Assembly: GCF_902506095.1 (NCBI RefSeq)
Contig: NZ_LR733293.1
Span: 248,001 to 312,000 of the forward strand
DNA length: 64,000 bases
Origin: Arthrobacter sp. 9AX
GTDB taxonomy: Bacteria; Actinomycetota; Actinomycetes; Actinomycetales; Micrococcaceae
Direction of reading: 5' to 3'
Part shown: in pieces, positions 26,910 to 34,838 of the stretch
Layout: each line of letters opens with the position of its first letter
How positions within the stretch are numbered: the first letter of the stretch is position 1
Program-made: the position numbers and the translations under genes
The notes under the pieces: generated by a model
Databases searched by the model: none
Told to the model about the DNA's origin: nothing
Seen by the model: only the letters and a program-made list of their open reading frames with translations

Positions 26910-28079
26910 ATGAAAGACCACGGTTCCGTCCTTATGTCGCCGGGCACGGATGCCATGCTGACAGGGTCCCTTCCCGACGCGGTCAGGGCCGCTGTTTCGC
27001 TGCCTGATTCGACCACCACGGTCCAAGTGGTTGATCCAGGACTGGCCACGAGCGCCGCAGGTTGGCTCAAGGTGGAATCCTCCGCGCTGTGCGGGACGGA
27101 CTTGGATCTGTACCAGCAGGGCCTGGGCCACCCCACCGTGATGGGCCACCATGTCGTCGGCGAAATCGTCTCCATCACCCCCGTCATGCAGTGGTCGTGG
27201 GACGTCGAGGTCGGCGACAGGGTGGCGCTCGAGGAATACCTCCCCTGCGGCCAGGCGTCCTGCGCCGCCTGCCGGCAGCCGGACGTCTACCGTTTCTGCC
27301 CCGACGCTGATCTGTGGGGCGGGCAGCGCCGGGTAGGAATGCTGGGACTCCATGAAGGCTCCGGCCTTCACGGCGGCAACGCCGAATATATGGAGTTGTC
27401 GGCCCGGACAGTGCTGCACAAGCTGCCCCGGGACCTCGATTCGAACCTCGCGGCCTGGACCCAGCCCTTCGCCAACGCGGTTGACTGGGTCATCAACATC
27501 GGCGGGGCCACGACCGGATCCCGCGTCGCCATCATCGGGCCCGGCTACCACGGCATCGCCGCCGTGGCAGCAGCGCGGGCCGCCGGGGCCGCCGAGATCG
27601 TGGTGCTCGGACGCAACTCGCGCACCAGCCGCGACCGTCTGGAGATTGCCGAGGCCATGGGCGCCTCCATCGTGGTAAACGACGACGCCGCATCGACCTC
27701 CGCAGCTTTGGGCGGTAACGGCGAAGCCAGCGGATTCGATGTCATCGTCGATACCGTCGGCCTGGGTGGACCAGCCCTCCAAGCCACAGAACACCTCCGG
27801 AAACTGGGACGGCTGGTCCTGGCCGGACTCGGCGATACGCCCGTGGCCGAAGTGAACCTGAAAACTCTGGTTCGGGGAGCGTCCGGGATCGTCGGCGTAC
27901 GCGGGCGTTCACCCCAGGCCATCACCAGGAGCATCGAGCTCCTTGCCGCCGGAACCACCGGCCTGGAACACGTGCCCAGCGTTGAAGTCGGACTCGACGG
28001 CGTCGACGAACTCTTCCGCACCCTCCTGGACCGGTCAGGACCCAGCAGCCCGCACGTCGTCGTGCGTCCTTCGCTCTGA
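26910..28079 (+). CDS. Zinc-dependent alcohol dehydrogenase family protein (MDR)
   Basis: The protein has 389 aa; the ATG at 26910 has AGGAG upstream. The GroES-like domain holds the catalytic zinc site: SALCGTDLDLY, HPTVMGHHVVGEIV. A structural-zinc-like cluster CGQASCAACRQPDVYRFC follows. The Rossmann domain reads VAIIGPGYHGIAAVAAARAAGAAEIVVLGR, with a GxGxxG variant (GPGYHG). It probably oxidises an alcohol made by, or entering, the oxygenase pathway. It is packed 25 bp after the Rieske gene. Confidence 0.85.
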   Translation: MKDHGSVLMSPGTDAMLTGSLPDAVRAAVSLPDSTTTVQVVDPGLATSAAGWLKVESSALCGTDLDLYQQGLGHPTVMGHHVVGEIVSITPVMQWSWDVEVGDRVALEEYLPCGQASCAACRQPDVYRFCPDADLWGGQRRVGMLGLHEGSGLHGGNAEYMELSARTVLHKLPRDLDSNLAAWTQPFANAVDWVINIGGATTGSRVAIIGPGYHGIAAVAAARAAGAAEIVVLGRNSRTSRDRLEIAEAMGASIVVNDDAASTSAALGGNGEASGFDVIVDTVGLGGPALQATEHLRKLGRLVLAGLGDTPVAEVNLKTLVRGASGIVGVRGRSPQAITRSIELLAAGTTGLEHVPSVEVGLDGVDELFRTLLDRSGPSSPHVVVRPSL

Positions 28080-28108
28080 ACAGCGACAACCCAAGCTAAG
28101 GAAAACCC

Positions 28109-28636
28109 ATGACACACCTCACCTCGCGTGCCTATTACAAGGCACGCATCCTGCTCGTCCCTCTCGGGCCCTCAGGAGCCGCCCTCGTCTCCTCCATGTC
28201 GGACGCCGGCCTGCGGGAAGTCCGCGTCGCAGCCCCGGCAAGCCACCCGGACGGCGTGCTCGTGCACGGCATCGGCGAAGCCGCGGGCCAGTCCACCACC
28301 GAAACCGTCAGCGACCTCACGGCCAGCACGGACATGATGGTCTTCCTCGGATCCCGGCTCGAAGAAATCCCGGACGGGTTCGTTGCGGCCATGGCCACCG
28401 CAGGACGCAAGCAGGGAACCCTGCTCGCAGGCGTCCTGGTAGGCGTCGGCGGCTGGGACTCAGAATCCGGCTCGACCTCAATGACCGTCCTCCGCCGCGA
28501 ACTCGACATGCTCGTCACCGTACGGAAAACAGACCTCGCACGCGACTTCATCGAAGTCCTCAAAGGCGGCACCAGCGAAGCCGTTCCCGGCAAACTCTTC
28601 CAACACCCCACCACCGGAGCCCGCAATGTCCACTGA
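28109..28636 (+). CDS. Unknown 175-aa protein in oxygenase cluster, faintly FtsZ-like
   Basis: The protein is not recognised with certainty. It begins RILLVPLGPSGAALVSSMSDAGLREVRV, a Rossmann-like beta-loop-helix. It continues with STDMMVFLGSRLEEIPDGFVAAMATAG, then LLAGVLVGVGGWDSES and MTVLRRELDMLVTVRKTDLARDF. The order of these blocks recalls the FtsZ/tubulin N-terminal fold (first nucleotide loop, then VTKPF and ALR..VDTLIVIPN). The tubulin signature GGGTGTG is absent, so nucleotide binding is unproven. It starts 30 bp after the dehydrogenase with AAGGAAA upstream and overlaps the reductase gene by 11 bp, so it is part of the operon. Confidence 0.6.
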   Translation: MTHLTSRAYYKARILLVPLGPSGAALVSSMSDAGLREVRVAAPASHPDGVLVHGIGEAAGQSTTETVSDLTASTDMMVFLGSRLEEIPDGFVAAMATAGRKQGTLLAGVLVGVGGWDSESGSTSMTVLRRELDMLVTVRKTDLARDFIEVLKGGTSEAVPGKLFQHPTTGARNVH

Positions 28637-29603
28637 CACCTTTGACCTCGTTGTCACCGGGCTGCGCCAGGAATCCACAGGCGTAATGTCCCTCGAACTG
28701 GCCCCACCCGACGGAAGCGCCCTGCCCGAATGGCAACCCGGCGCCCACGTGGACATCGTCCTCCCCTCAGGCCTAGTACGGCAATACAGCCTGTGCTCGG
28801 ACCCCGGAAACCTCCGGAAATACCGACTCGCGGTTCTGCGTGAGACAGACGGGCGCGGAGGGTCCGAGGAGCTTCACGCCGGGGCCCGGCTGGGCACCAT
28901 CCTGACAGCGCGCGGCCCCCGGAACCATTTCAGCATCGAAGACGGGGCCGCCCACTACCTCCTGGTGGCCGGAGGAATCGGCATCACACCCATCCTGGCC
29001 ATGGCCCGGGAACTCATGACTGCAGGCAAGAGCACCCGCCTCGTGTACTGCGGCTCCAGCCGCCAGACCATGGCGTTCGTCGACGAACTCGAAGAGATCA
29101 TGGGAGCCGCCCTGGCGCTCTACCCGCGGGACGAGCGCGGCCGCGCCGACCTGCTCGCCGAAATCAAAAACGCTCCTCCGGGGACAGCCGTCTACGCCTG
29201 TGGACCGGAACGACTCCTGAGCGACCTCCAGGACGCCACCACCGCAACTCTGGGGGCAGAGGCCTTCCACGCGGAACGGTTTGCCGCCGCCACACCGGCT
29301 GGCTCCGGCGGACAAACGCCGGAGCCGGCCGCCGACACTGCGTTCGAAATTGAACTGCGGAAATCCGGCTGTACCTTGACCGTGCCCCCGGAAAAGTCCA
29401 TTCTCGACGTCGTCCTCGAAGTGAACCCCTCCTTCATGTCCTCCTGCGAAGAAGGATTCTGCGGCACCTGCGAAACCAAAGTTCTCGAAGGCGAAGTCGA
29501 ACACCGCGACACCATCCTCTCCGAAAAGGAGCGCGCGAAAAACGACACCATGTTCATCTGCGTCAGCCGCTCCAAACGCCCCAAGTTGGTCCTGGACGCC
29601 TAA
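28626..29603 (+). CDS. PDR/VanB-type oxidoreductase (reductase of the Rieske system)
   Basis: The protein has 325 aa with the order FMN domain, NAD domain, ferredoxin domain. The flavin motif is VRQYSLCSDPGN. The nucleotide motif is HYLLVAGGIGITPILAMAREL with YACGPERLL. The C-terminal plant-type [2Fe-2S] site is SCEEGFCGTCETKVLEG plus a later Cys in FICVSR. It passes electrons from NADH through FMN and the iron-sulfur centre to the Rieske oxygenase at 25601. It overlaps the preceding unknown gene by 11 bp. Confidence 0.92.
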   Translation: MSTDTFDLVVTGLRQESTGVMSLELAPPDGSALPEWQPGAHVDIVLPSGLVRQYSLCSDPGNLRKYRLAVLRETDGRGGSEELHAGARLGTILTARGPRNHFSIEDGAAHYLLVAGGIGITPILAMARELMTAGKSTRLVYCGSSRQTMAFVDELEEIMGAALALYPRDERGRADLLAEIKNAPPGTAVYACGPERLLSDLQDATTATLGAEAFHAERFAAATPAGSGGQTPEPAADTAFEIELRKSGCTLTVPPEKSILDVVLEVNPSFMSSCEEGFCGTCETKVLEGEVEHRDTILSEKERAKNDTMFICVSRSKRPKLVLDA

Positions 29604-29699
29604 AAGGCGGTCCGCAGCCCCGCCCGAAAGCCCCCTGGCGGCTCCCCTGCCTGATTCACTACGCCGATAATGGTGATTCCGTCAAGCCATGCCCGGTGT

Positions 29700-29890
29700 C
29701 AGGTTGGGGTGCCCTAATTGGAGTAAGGAGCAGCCCAGCACTGCTTGCAGAGGCCGGATTCTCATGCGTTGGACGAGTCCGTCGATAATGTCCTCAATGA
29801 AGAGCACGCCGGTGGTATTGCCGTTGGCGTCGAACACGCGGGCCACGTAGGCACCGGTGCGGCGAATGGCAGGCCGGGTCTGGTAAGGCC
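29700..29890 (-). pseudogene. CBS-domain hemolysin-like protein, C-terminal remnant
   Basis: The reverse strand reads TRPAIRRTGAYVARVFDAN then GNTTGVLFIEDIIDGLVQ. This is the second CBS domain of CNNM/CBS hemolysin-type (CorC-like) proteins. No start codon, membrane DUF21 region or first CBS domain is present. Confidence 0.6.
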
Positions 29891-30369
29891 CCTAAGACAA
29901 CGACGGAACCTCTGATTGCATACTACCCGCGGTGCAACCCTTCGCAGGGTCCTTGCACACCGCTGCTGGGAGGACCGATAGTGTGCCGCCGTCCCGCATT
30001 GGAGCGGCAAACGGCGGCACACTACCCGGACTCAGGCTGGCTTCCGTTCTGCTACAGAAGTCCCTCACAGGCCAAAGTGCCGCATCTGCTTCACGTGCAG
30101 CCTTTATGGTCCCTTCTGTTCCTCAAGATCCGATCAAGATTAAGGCAGGCACAAGGCAAAGTTCAGAGAGGATGCCAGCGGAAGCTTGATTGACGGGTGT
30201 TCCTGCTTAGCTGAAGACGGCAGGGGCGCGTGACTTGCGGCGTGCAACGTCCTACTTCGCAACAAGGGGTCTCAAACCAGCGGAAGGAGGCTCTGAAGCA
30301 GGTGACAAAAGGATTGGCTGATACACCAAGGTCGGTTCCCCAGAGCGACGCCGCCGTGGGGGATCAGGT
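29891..30369. other. Intergenic region in the decayed segment
   Basis: No gene can be supported. The only clear structure is the inverted repeat at 29979-30024. Open frames on the plus strand (29.93-30.6 kb) are rich in Arg/Ser/Pro and lack any family motif. Confidence 0.4.
29979..30024. repeat. Perfect 14-bp inverted repeat
   Basis: TAGTGTGCCGCCGT (29979-29992) and ACGGCGGCACACTA (30011-30024) are exact reverse complements, separated by 18 nt. No T-run follows on either strand, so it is not a typical terminator. Confidence 0.7.
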
Positions 30370-30836
30370 GAATGCCCCGGCCGCACCCCGCCCGGTACCG
30401 CTCAACAAGGGACATGACCTTCTCGGGCACCTCCAGGATCGACGGGACCGTCCACTCCGGTTTAGCTCACTACGGAGGCCGGCAACGATACGGGAAGAGT
30501 CCTGCGTGCCCGCTGGGAAACTGTTCGACACCGGCTCCGGCACGAGCCAGTCGAGCAAGGAGGCCGAGTCAGGCCGGATCCGGCAGGTGACAATCTTGAA
30601 TAGCTGAGAAGCCGCCCATCCCCAGCTCACGGTGAGGGCAAACAGCACAGCCTGCGTGGGGAACGTCGATAAAGCAGTAGGTAGAGGCTTATAGCGAGCA
30701 CGATGACCGCTCCCGCCACAGGCCCGAACAGCAGGTTCAGAGCCAGGGCCAGCCCGATCAGCACAGGCATATGATGCCGGCTGAATTCCTGGACCACTGC
30801 CACCTCTGCTGAATTGAGTCCGGGAACGAACTGCAC
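30370..30836 (-). pseudogene. PAP2-family phosphatase, frameshifted
   Basis: The N-terminal part reads MQFVPGLNSAEVAVVQEFSR then LALALNLLFGPVAGAVIVLA and LYLLLYRRSP (from 30836). The continuation is in another frame: VLFALTVSWGWAASQLFKIV, TCRIRPDSASLLDWLVPEP, SNSFPAG. KxxxRxRP-like and SFPxGH-like positions mark PAP2 membrane phosphatases, but SFPAGT loses the His and the sequence decays afterwards. There is at least one frameshift near 30650 and no third catalytic motif. Confidence 0.7.
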
Positions 30837-31026
30837 GCTCAGCCCCGCCGATCACTACTGCCGTGAGTACAAGCCCTGTGACAAGCCAGTGTTTCGGTGA
30901 GGGCAGCTGCTGCAGTCGTGCGGGGCCGGGGGTGGGTTGCGGGAACATGGGACCCTTTAGCAGAACCGTAGTGTTCCCTCGATTCTCCTGGCGGGCACTG
31001 AGCCTGATTACTGGCGCGAAGAGCCG

Positions 31027-32053
31027 CTATTCCACTTCTAATAGGCGGGCCTGAGCCGCTTTGGCTTTGGTGGTTGTCAGGCCAACGCTGAGTCCGAACC
31101 GTGGAGCCGCTGGAACGAACGGCGAGGCGCTGGTATCTGCTATGTAGCTCGCGGCTAGGCTGCCAAGGTCAACTAATGGGAGCGTCACGGTTGTCAGGCC
31201 AAACACGGCTCCGCCTCGGGTGCCGCCGATGCCGCCGACAGAGACATCGTCGGGAGTCTTGTATCCGGAGGTCCACAGGTAGGCGAGGACTCCCACTGCA
31301 ATTTCATAGTTGGCGCACACGATCGCTTCCGGAAGCTGCCCCGCTGTGACGAGCTGCCCTATGGCCGCCCGCCCTGATTCCTGGCCATTCCTGTTCCACC
31401 GACGACATGTGGGAGAGCCAGAGCTTCGAACATCGCCCTCCGGTAGCCCTCCGTCCGTAGTTCTACTGCAGTCAGGCCCGGCACCTCGCCGATAAGGCAA
31501 CTCTTCGATGACCAAGTGACAGCATGTACCGTGCGAGTTCGTATGACGCTTCAACATTGTCGATGATGATCTTCGTCGAGTCGAATCCACGGGGTGCAAG
31601 TGCTACAACCCGTGTTCCGGATCGGACGGCAACGTGACCTCACGGGCCAGTTCGGCTGTGCCGGTGAACCCTCGATATCGCTGCCGCAGAACAGGATGCC
31701 CGACGCTTGGTGTTCCCGCAGTACCCTGAACTTTGTTCGCTCCTGCTCTGCATCACGGTTGGCATTGGTCAGAATCGTGACGTAGCCGGACTTGGCGGCT
31801 TCGATCTCGATGCCGCGCGCGAGTTCGGCAAGTACGGGTCGAGGATGTCGCTGGCGATGACTCCGATGATCTTGCTGTGTTGTTGCTTCAGGGCCTGTGT
31901 TGCGGCGTTCGGTGTGTATACCAGGGTTTGGGTTGCCGTTCTCACGCTTGCCGTTACATCCGAGGAGACCGGATGTGCTGACCCGTTTAGGACACGGGAT
32001 GCCGTGGCCACGAAGACAGCAGCTAGTTCGGCTACTTCGCGCAGTGTCGCCAT
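31027..32053 (-). pseudogene. LacI-family regulator, multiply frameshifted
   Basis: The N-terminal HTH is read from 32053: MATLREVAELAAVFVATAS, RVLNGSAHPVS, TPNAATQALKQQHSKIIGVI. The C-terminal effector domain is read in another frame: AIVCANYEIAVGVLAYLWTSG, YKTPDDVSVGGIGG, GLTTVTLPLVDLGSLAA. The middle (31600-31770) is not in a single frame. The gene once encoded a ~330-aa LacI protein unrelated in detail to the two intact copies at 51 and 52.6 kb. Confidence 0.75.
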
Positions 32054-32510
32054 CGTTCAGCTCCTTCGATGCTTTGTCGCTCCAGCCTAACTGGATGGTT
32101 CGTGTCGGTCTGCAAGGAGGTGAGGGACCGCTTTGTGCACCGGCGGTGTTCGCCCTTGCTCGTCATGCCACATCCTGGCGCGGTTCCCAGGCCGGACGGG
32201 TGAGACACGGCGTGCGCTATAGGTCGGGAGTGTTCTAGATCGGATCATCATGAATTTTGATCCTCTTTGTGGTGGTGCGGGCTGAAGAATGACGGCGTCC
32301 TTCCGCCCACACCCCTGTTGGCCCAGTCAGGCCCGGCGTGGCTACAACCGGCCTGCGCGCCGGTTCTTCGTCTGAAGGCCTTTGTGCAGGGCCTTCAGGC
32401 CTCAGCTGCTGTAGCCACGCGGCGGCGCGCTATGCACCGACGGAAACGAGAGCTTCTCGTGCCAGAGCACCAGTTTGACCGCTTCCTTTTTGCGCGCAGG
32501 CAGCCAGCTG
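32054..32510. other. Intergenic region between LacI remnant and galU
   Basis: No gene is supported. The distal half holds a compact folded element (32336-32420), listed separately. The region lies downstream of the leftward galU operon end. Confidence 0.45.
32336..32420. ncRNA. Three-way-junction-like folded element downstream of galU
   Basis: The outer stem GCGTGGCTACA (32336-32346) pairs perfectly with TGTAGCCACGC (32410-32420). Inside are two further perfect hairpins: AACCGGC/GCCGGTT (32346-32352 with 32359-32365) and CTGAAGGCC/GGCCTTCAG (32372-32380 with 32390-32398). It could be a complex transcription terminator for the galU operon, a structured RNA, or a folded DNA end of a mobile element. 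RNA status is an inference. Confidence 0.35.
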
Positions 32511-33389
32511 TCACGGGACGGGTAGCAGTGACTCGTCCAGCCATTCCCGTATGCCGGGGCCGAGGTCAACGTGCTCGAGGGCGAGAGTGAATATCGCCTT
32601 GAGGTAGCTGAGTTTGTCTCCGGTGTCGAAGCGCCTTCCGCGGAAGACCACACCGTATACCCCGGAGCCCGGCCCTTCGGCGACGGCGAGGGTCTGAAGG
32701 GCATCTGTTAGCTGGATTTCACCGCCTCGTCCGGGAGGGGTTTCGGCGAGGATGTCGAAGATTCGGGGGTGGAGTACGTACCGGCCGATCACGGCGAGGT
32801 TGGAGGGGGCGGTCGATGGGTTTGGTTTCTCGACGAGGCCCTTTATACGCAAATGCTTCCCCGCTGTCTGGGTGGCGTCTGCGCAGCCGTAAGCGCTGAT
32901 TTCTGATGGGTGGACCTCCATGAGCGCCACTACGGAACCACCAGTGAGCCTTTGCACGTCTGCCATCTCATTCAGGATTTCGTCCTGCTCGTCGAGCAGG
33001 TCATCGCCCAGCAGGACGGCGAAGGGTTCGTTTCCGATGTGCTTTCGTGCCTTGAGTACGGCGTGGCCCAGGCCCAGGGGATCGCCTTGGCGCAGGTAGT
33101 GGATGTCGGCCAGCATTGAGGATTTCTGGACGGCTGCCAGCTTCGAAAGATCGCCCTTGTTTGCGAGAGATTGTTCGAGGAAGGGTTCGCGGTCGAAGTG
33201 GTCTTCCAGGGCTCGCTTGTTCCGGCCGGTGATCATGACGATGTCGGTGAGGCCGGCGCGGACGGCTTCTTCGACGACGTATTGAATGGCTGGGCGGTCT
33301 ATAAGGGGAAGCATTTCTTTGGGCATGGCTTTGGTGGCGGGCAGAAATCTTGTTCCCAGGCCAGCGGCGGGGATGATGGCTTTGCGCAT
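32511..33389 (-). CDS. galU: UTP-glucose-1-phosphate uridylyltransferase
   Basis: The protein has 292 aa; the ATG at 33389 begins MRKAIIPAAGLGTRFLPATKAMPKEML, the GalU nucleotide-binding signature (GxGTRxLPxTKxxPKEM). Other motifs: QYVVEEAVRAGL, GDPLGLGHAVL, VLLGDDLLDE and GLVEKPNP. It makes UDP-glucose from UTP and glucose-1-phosphate, the precursor for the UDP-galactose, UDP-glucuronate and UDP-xylose enzymes upstream. It is the last gene of the leftward exopolysaccharide operon. Confidence 0.95.
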   Translation of the reverse strand: MRKAIIPAAGLGTRFLPATKAMPKEMLPLIDRPAIQYVVEEAVRAGLTDIVMITGRNKRALEDHFDREPFLEQSLANKGDLSKLAAVQKSSMLADIHYLRQGDPLGLGHAVLKARKHIGNEPFAVLLGDDLLDEQDEILNEMADVQRLTGGSVVALMEVHPSEISAYGCADATQTAGKHLRIKGLVEKPNPSTAPSNLAVIGRYVLHPRIFDILAETPPGRGGEIQLTDALQTLAVAEGPGSGVYGVVFRGRRFDTGDKLSYLKAIFTLALEHVDLGPGIREWLDESLLPVP

Positions 33390-33475
33390 GAGGCTTTCCT
33401 TGTCTAGGTGGTCTCGTTTTCGTAGAGGCTGTGGATCGGTCCTTTGTTTGCCCGTGTGGCCGATGCGAACAGGGG

Positions 33476-34654
33476 TCAATGCCCTGTAGTAGTTCCTGTG
33501 GGTCGAAAAGCGTCCAGTGCAGGTAGACCGTGGCCCCACCAGTCGAACAAGGTGAGGTTGGTGTGGGCGTTGCCGGTACGGGCGTCTGCGGGAACCCCGG
33601 GAAGCCATCCGGGCTCCCAGATGAGATACCCGGTACCATGCCCGTTGGGAACCTCGCGGAGTATTCGGTTCAGTGCCGCGAAATATGTTGCTTGGCCCTG
33701 CGGGGTGGGTGGATGCGCTGCGGCGTCGGGGAGCGCTTCGAGGGAGGTCACGACGCTCGGGGTGTTGTCGGCACTTGAGAGTGTCCAGGGGTAGGCCGTT
33801 TCAGCGATGAGGATGTCTTTGCCGTATCTGCCGGCCAGGTTGTTGAGGTTTCGTTGAAGGTCGGCGAGGGGGCCGTTCCAGAATGGATAGTAGGTCAGGC
33901 CGATGAGGTCGAAGCTGATTCCTTGCTGCTGTATGTGGTCGAAGTAGTAGGTTGAGGCTTCCTGGTCGCCGCCGGTGTCGATGTGAAGCATGATCAGGGG
34001 AGTTCCAGCTGGGTTTGCTTCCTTCGCCCCGGCGATTGCAGCCTTGACCAGGTCGGCATAGCCAGGCCAGTCTTCTCCGGTTTGTTTGTAAATTTGGCCG
34101 CTCGGCCAAAGCATTCCGTGTGTGGTCTCGTTGCCGATCTGCACGATGTCGGCTGGAGTGCCCTGCCGCGCAAATGCCGCTGTGACGTCCCGTGTATAGG
34201 TTTGGACGGTGTTGCGCAGGTCTGCACCGGTTAGTCTTTGCCATGCTGCGGGTGTTTGTTGGCTGGTCCGATCTGCCCAGGAATCGGAGTAGTGGAGGTC
34301 GAGAAGGATATGAAGGCCTGCTGCGTGGGCGCGGCGGGCCAGTGTGAGTGCGGAATCCAGGTCGCTGGTGCCTTTTGGGGGATTGACCCAGATCCTGAGG
34401 CGGGCGTAATTTGCGCCGTGCTGGGCGAGGATGGTTTCGATCGGCGCTGCCTGGCCGTTGTCGGTGAGGCTTTGGTTGTTGTTTTCCTCCTGCAGGGTAA
34501 AGGAGATGTCCGCACCTCGGATTTTCAGGGCAGCGGAAGTTGTGGGCTGGTTGAGGGTGGCCGTGGCGGCGATCAGTCCTAGAATCACCACGGATGCGGC
34601 GATCACCATGGTGTGCGTTCGCCACGGCCACCAGTTCTGTAAGGCTGAGCTCAT
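33476..34654 (-). CDS. GH53 endo-beta-1,4-galactanase (arabinogalactanase), membrane-anchored or secreted
   Basis: The protein has 392 aa from the ATG at 34654. One N-terminal membrane or signal segment (MVIAASVVILGLIAATATL) is followed by the GH53 barrel. It shows RGADISFTLQEE, ANYARLRIWVNPP, LDLHYSDSWADRTSQQTPAAW, acid/base Glu in VQIGNETTHGMLWP, and nucleophile Glu in ILIAETAYPW; the C-terminus has LIWEPGWLPG. GH53 enzymes cut beta-1,4-linked galactan. The gene sits directly after a cellulose-synthase-like glycosyltransferase in a polymer operon rather than with sugar importers. That suggests trimming of the nascent polymer rather than feeding. Confidence 0.88.
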   Translation of the reverse strand: MSSALQNWWPWRTHTMVIAASVVILGLIAATATLNQPTTSAALKIRGADISFTLQEENNNQSLTDNGQAAPIETILAQHGANYARLRIWVNPPKGTSDLDSALTLARRAHAAGLHILLDLHYSDSWADRTSQQTPAAWQRLTGADLRNTVQTYTRDVTAAFARQGTPADIVQIGNETTHGMLWPSGQIYKQTGEDWPGYADLVKAAIAGAKEANPAGTPLIMLHIDTGGDQEASTYYFDHIQQQGISFDLIGLTYYPFWNGPLADLQRNLNNLAGRYGKDILIAETAYPWTLSSADNTPSVVTSLEALPDAAAHPPTPQGQATYFAALNRILREVPNGHGTGYLIWEPGWLPGVPADARTGNAHTNLTLFDWWGHGLPALDAFRPTGTTTGH

Positions 34655-34838
34655 TCGAGTCCCTTTCCCTGGGCCCGGCGTCAATGTATGATCCTGGATC
34701 TCATTTGCTCGGGCAGGGCCGGCAATGTGTTGATGACACAGTCGGGCAAGAGCGGTCTCCGGTCATGGGATGGTCCGGCCGGGCGCGCCGGGCAGGTCTG
34801 TGCGAGGAAGCGCGACCACCGTCCGGTAGGTGAGTTCT

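Noticed and set aside
25625..27187. 520-aa minus-strand frame opposite the Rieske oxygenase
   Set aside because: It is antisense to a clear oxygenase gene and has no family motif.
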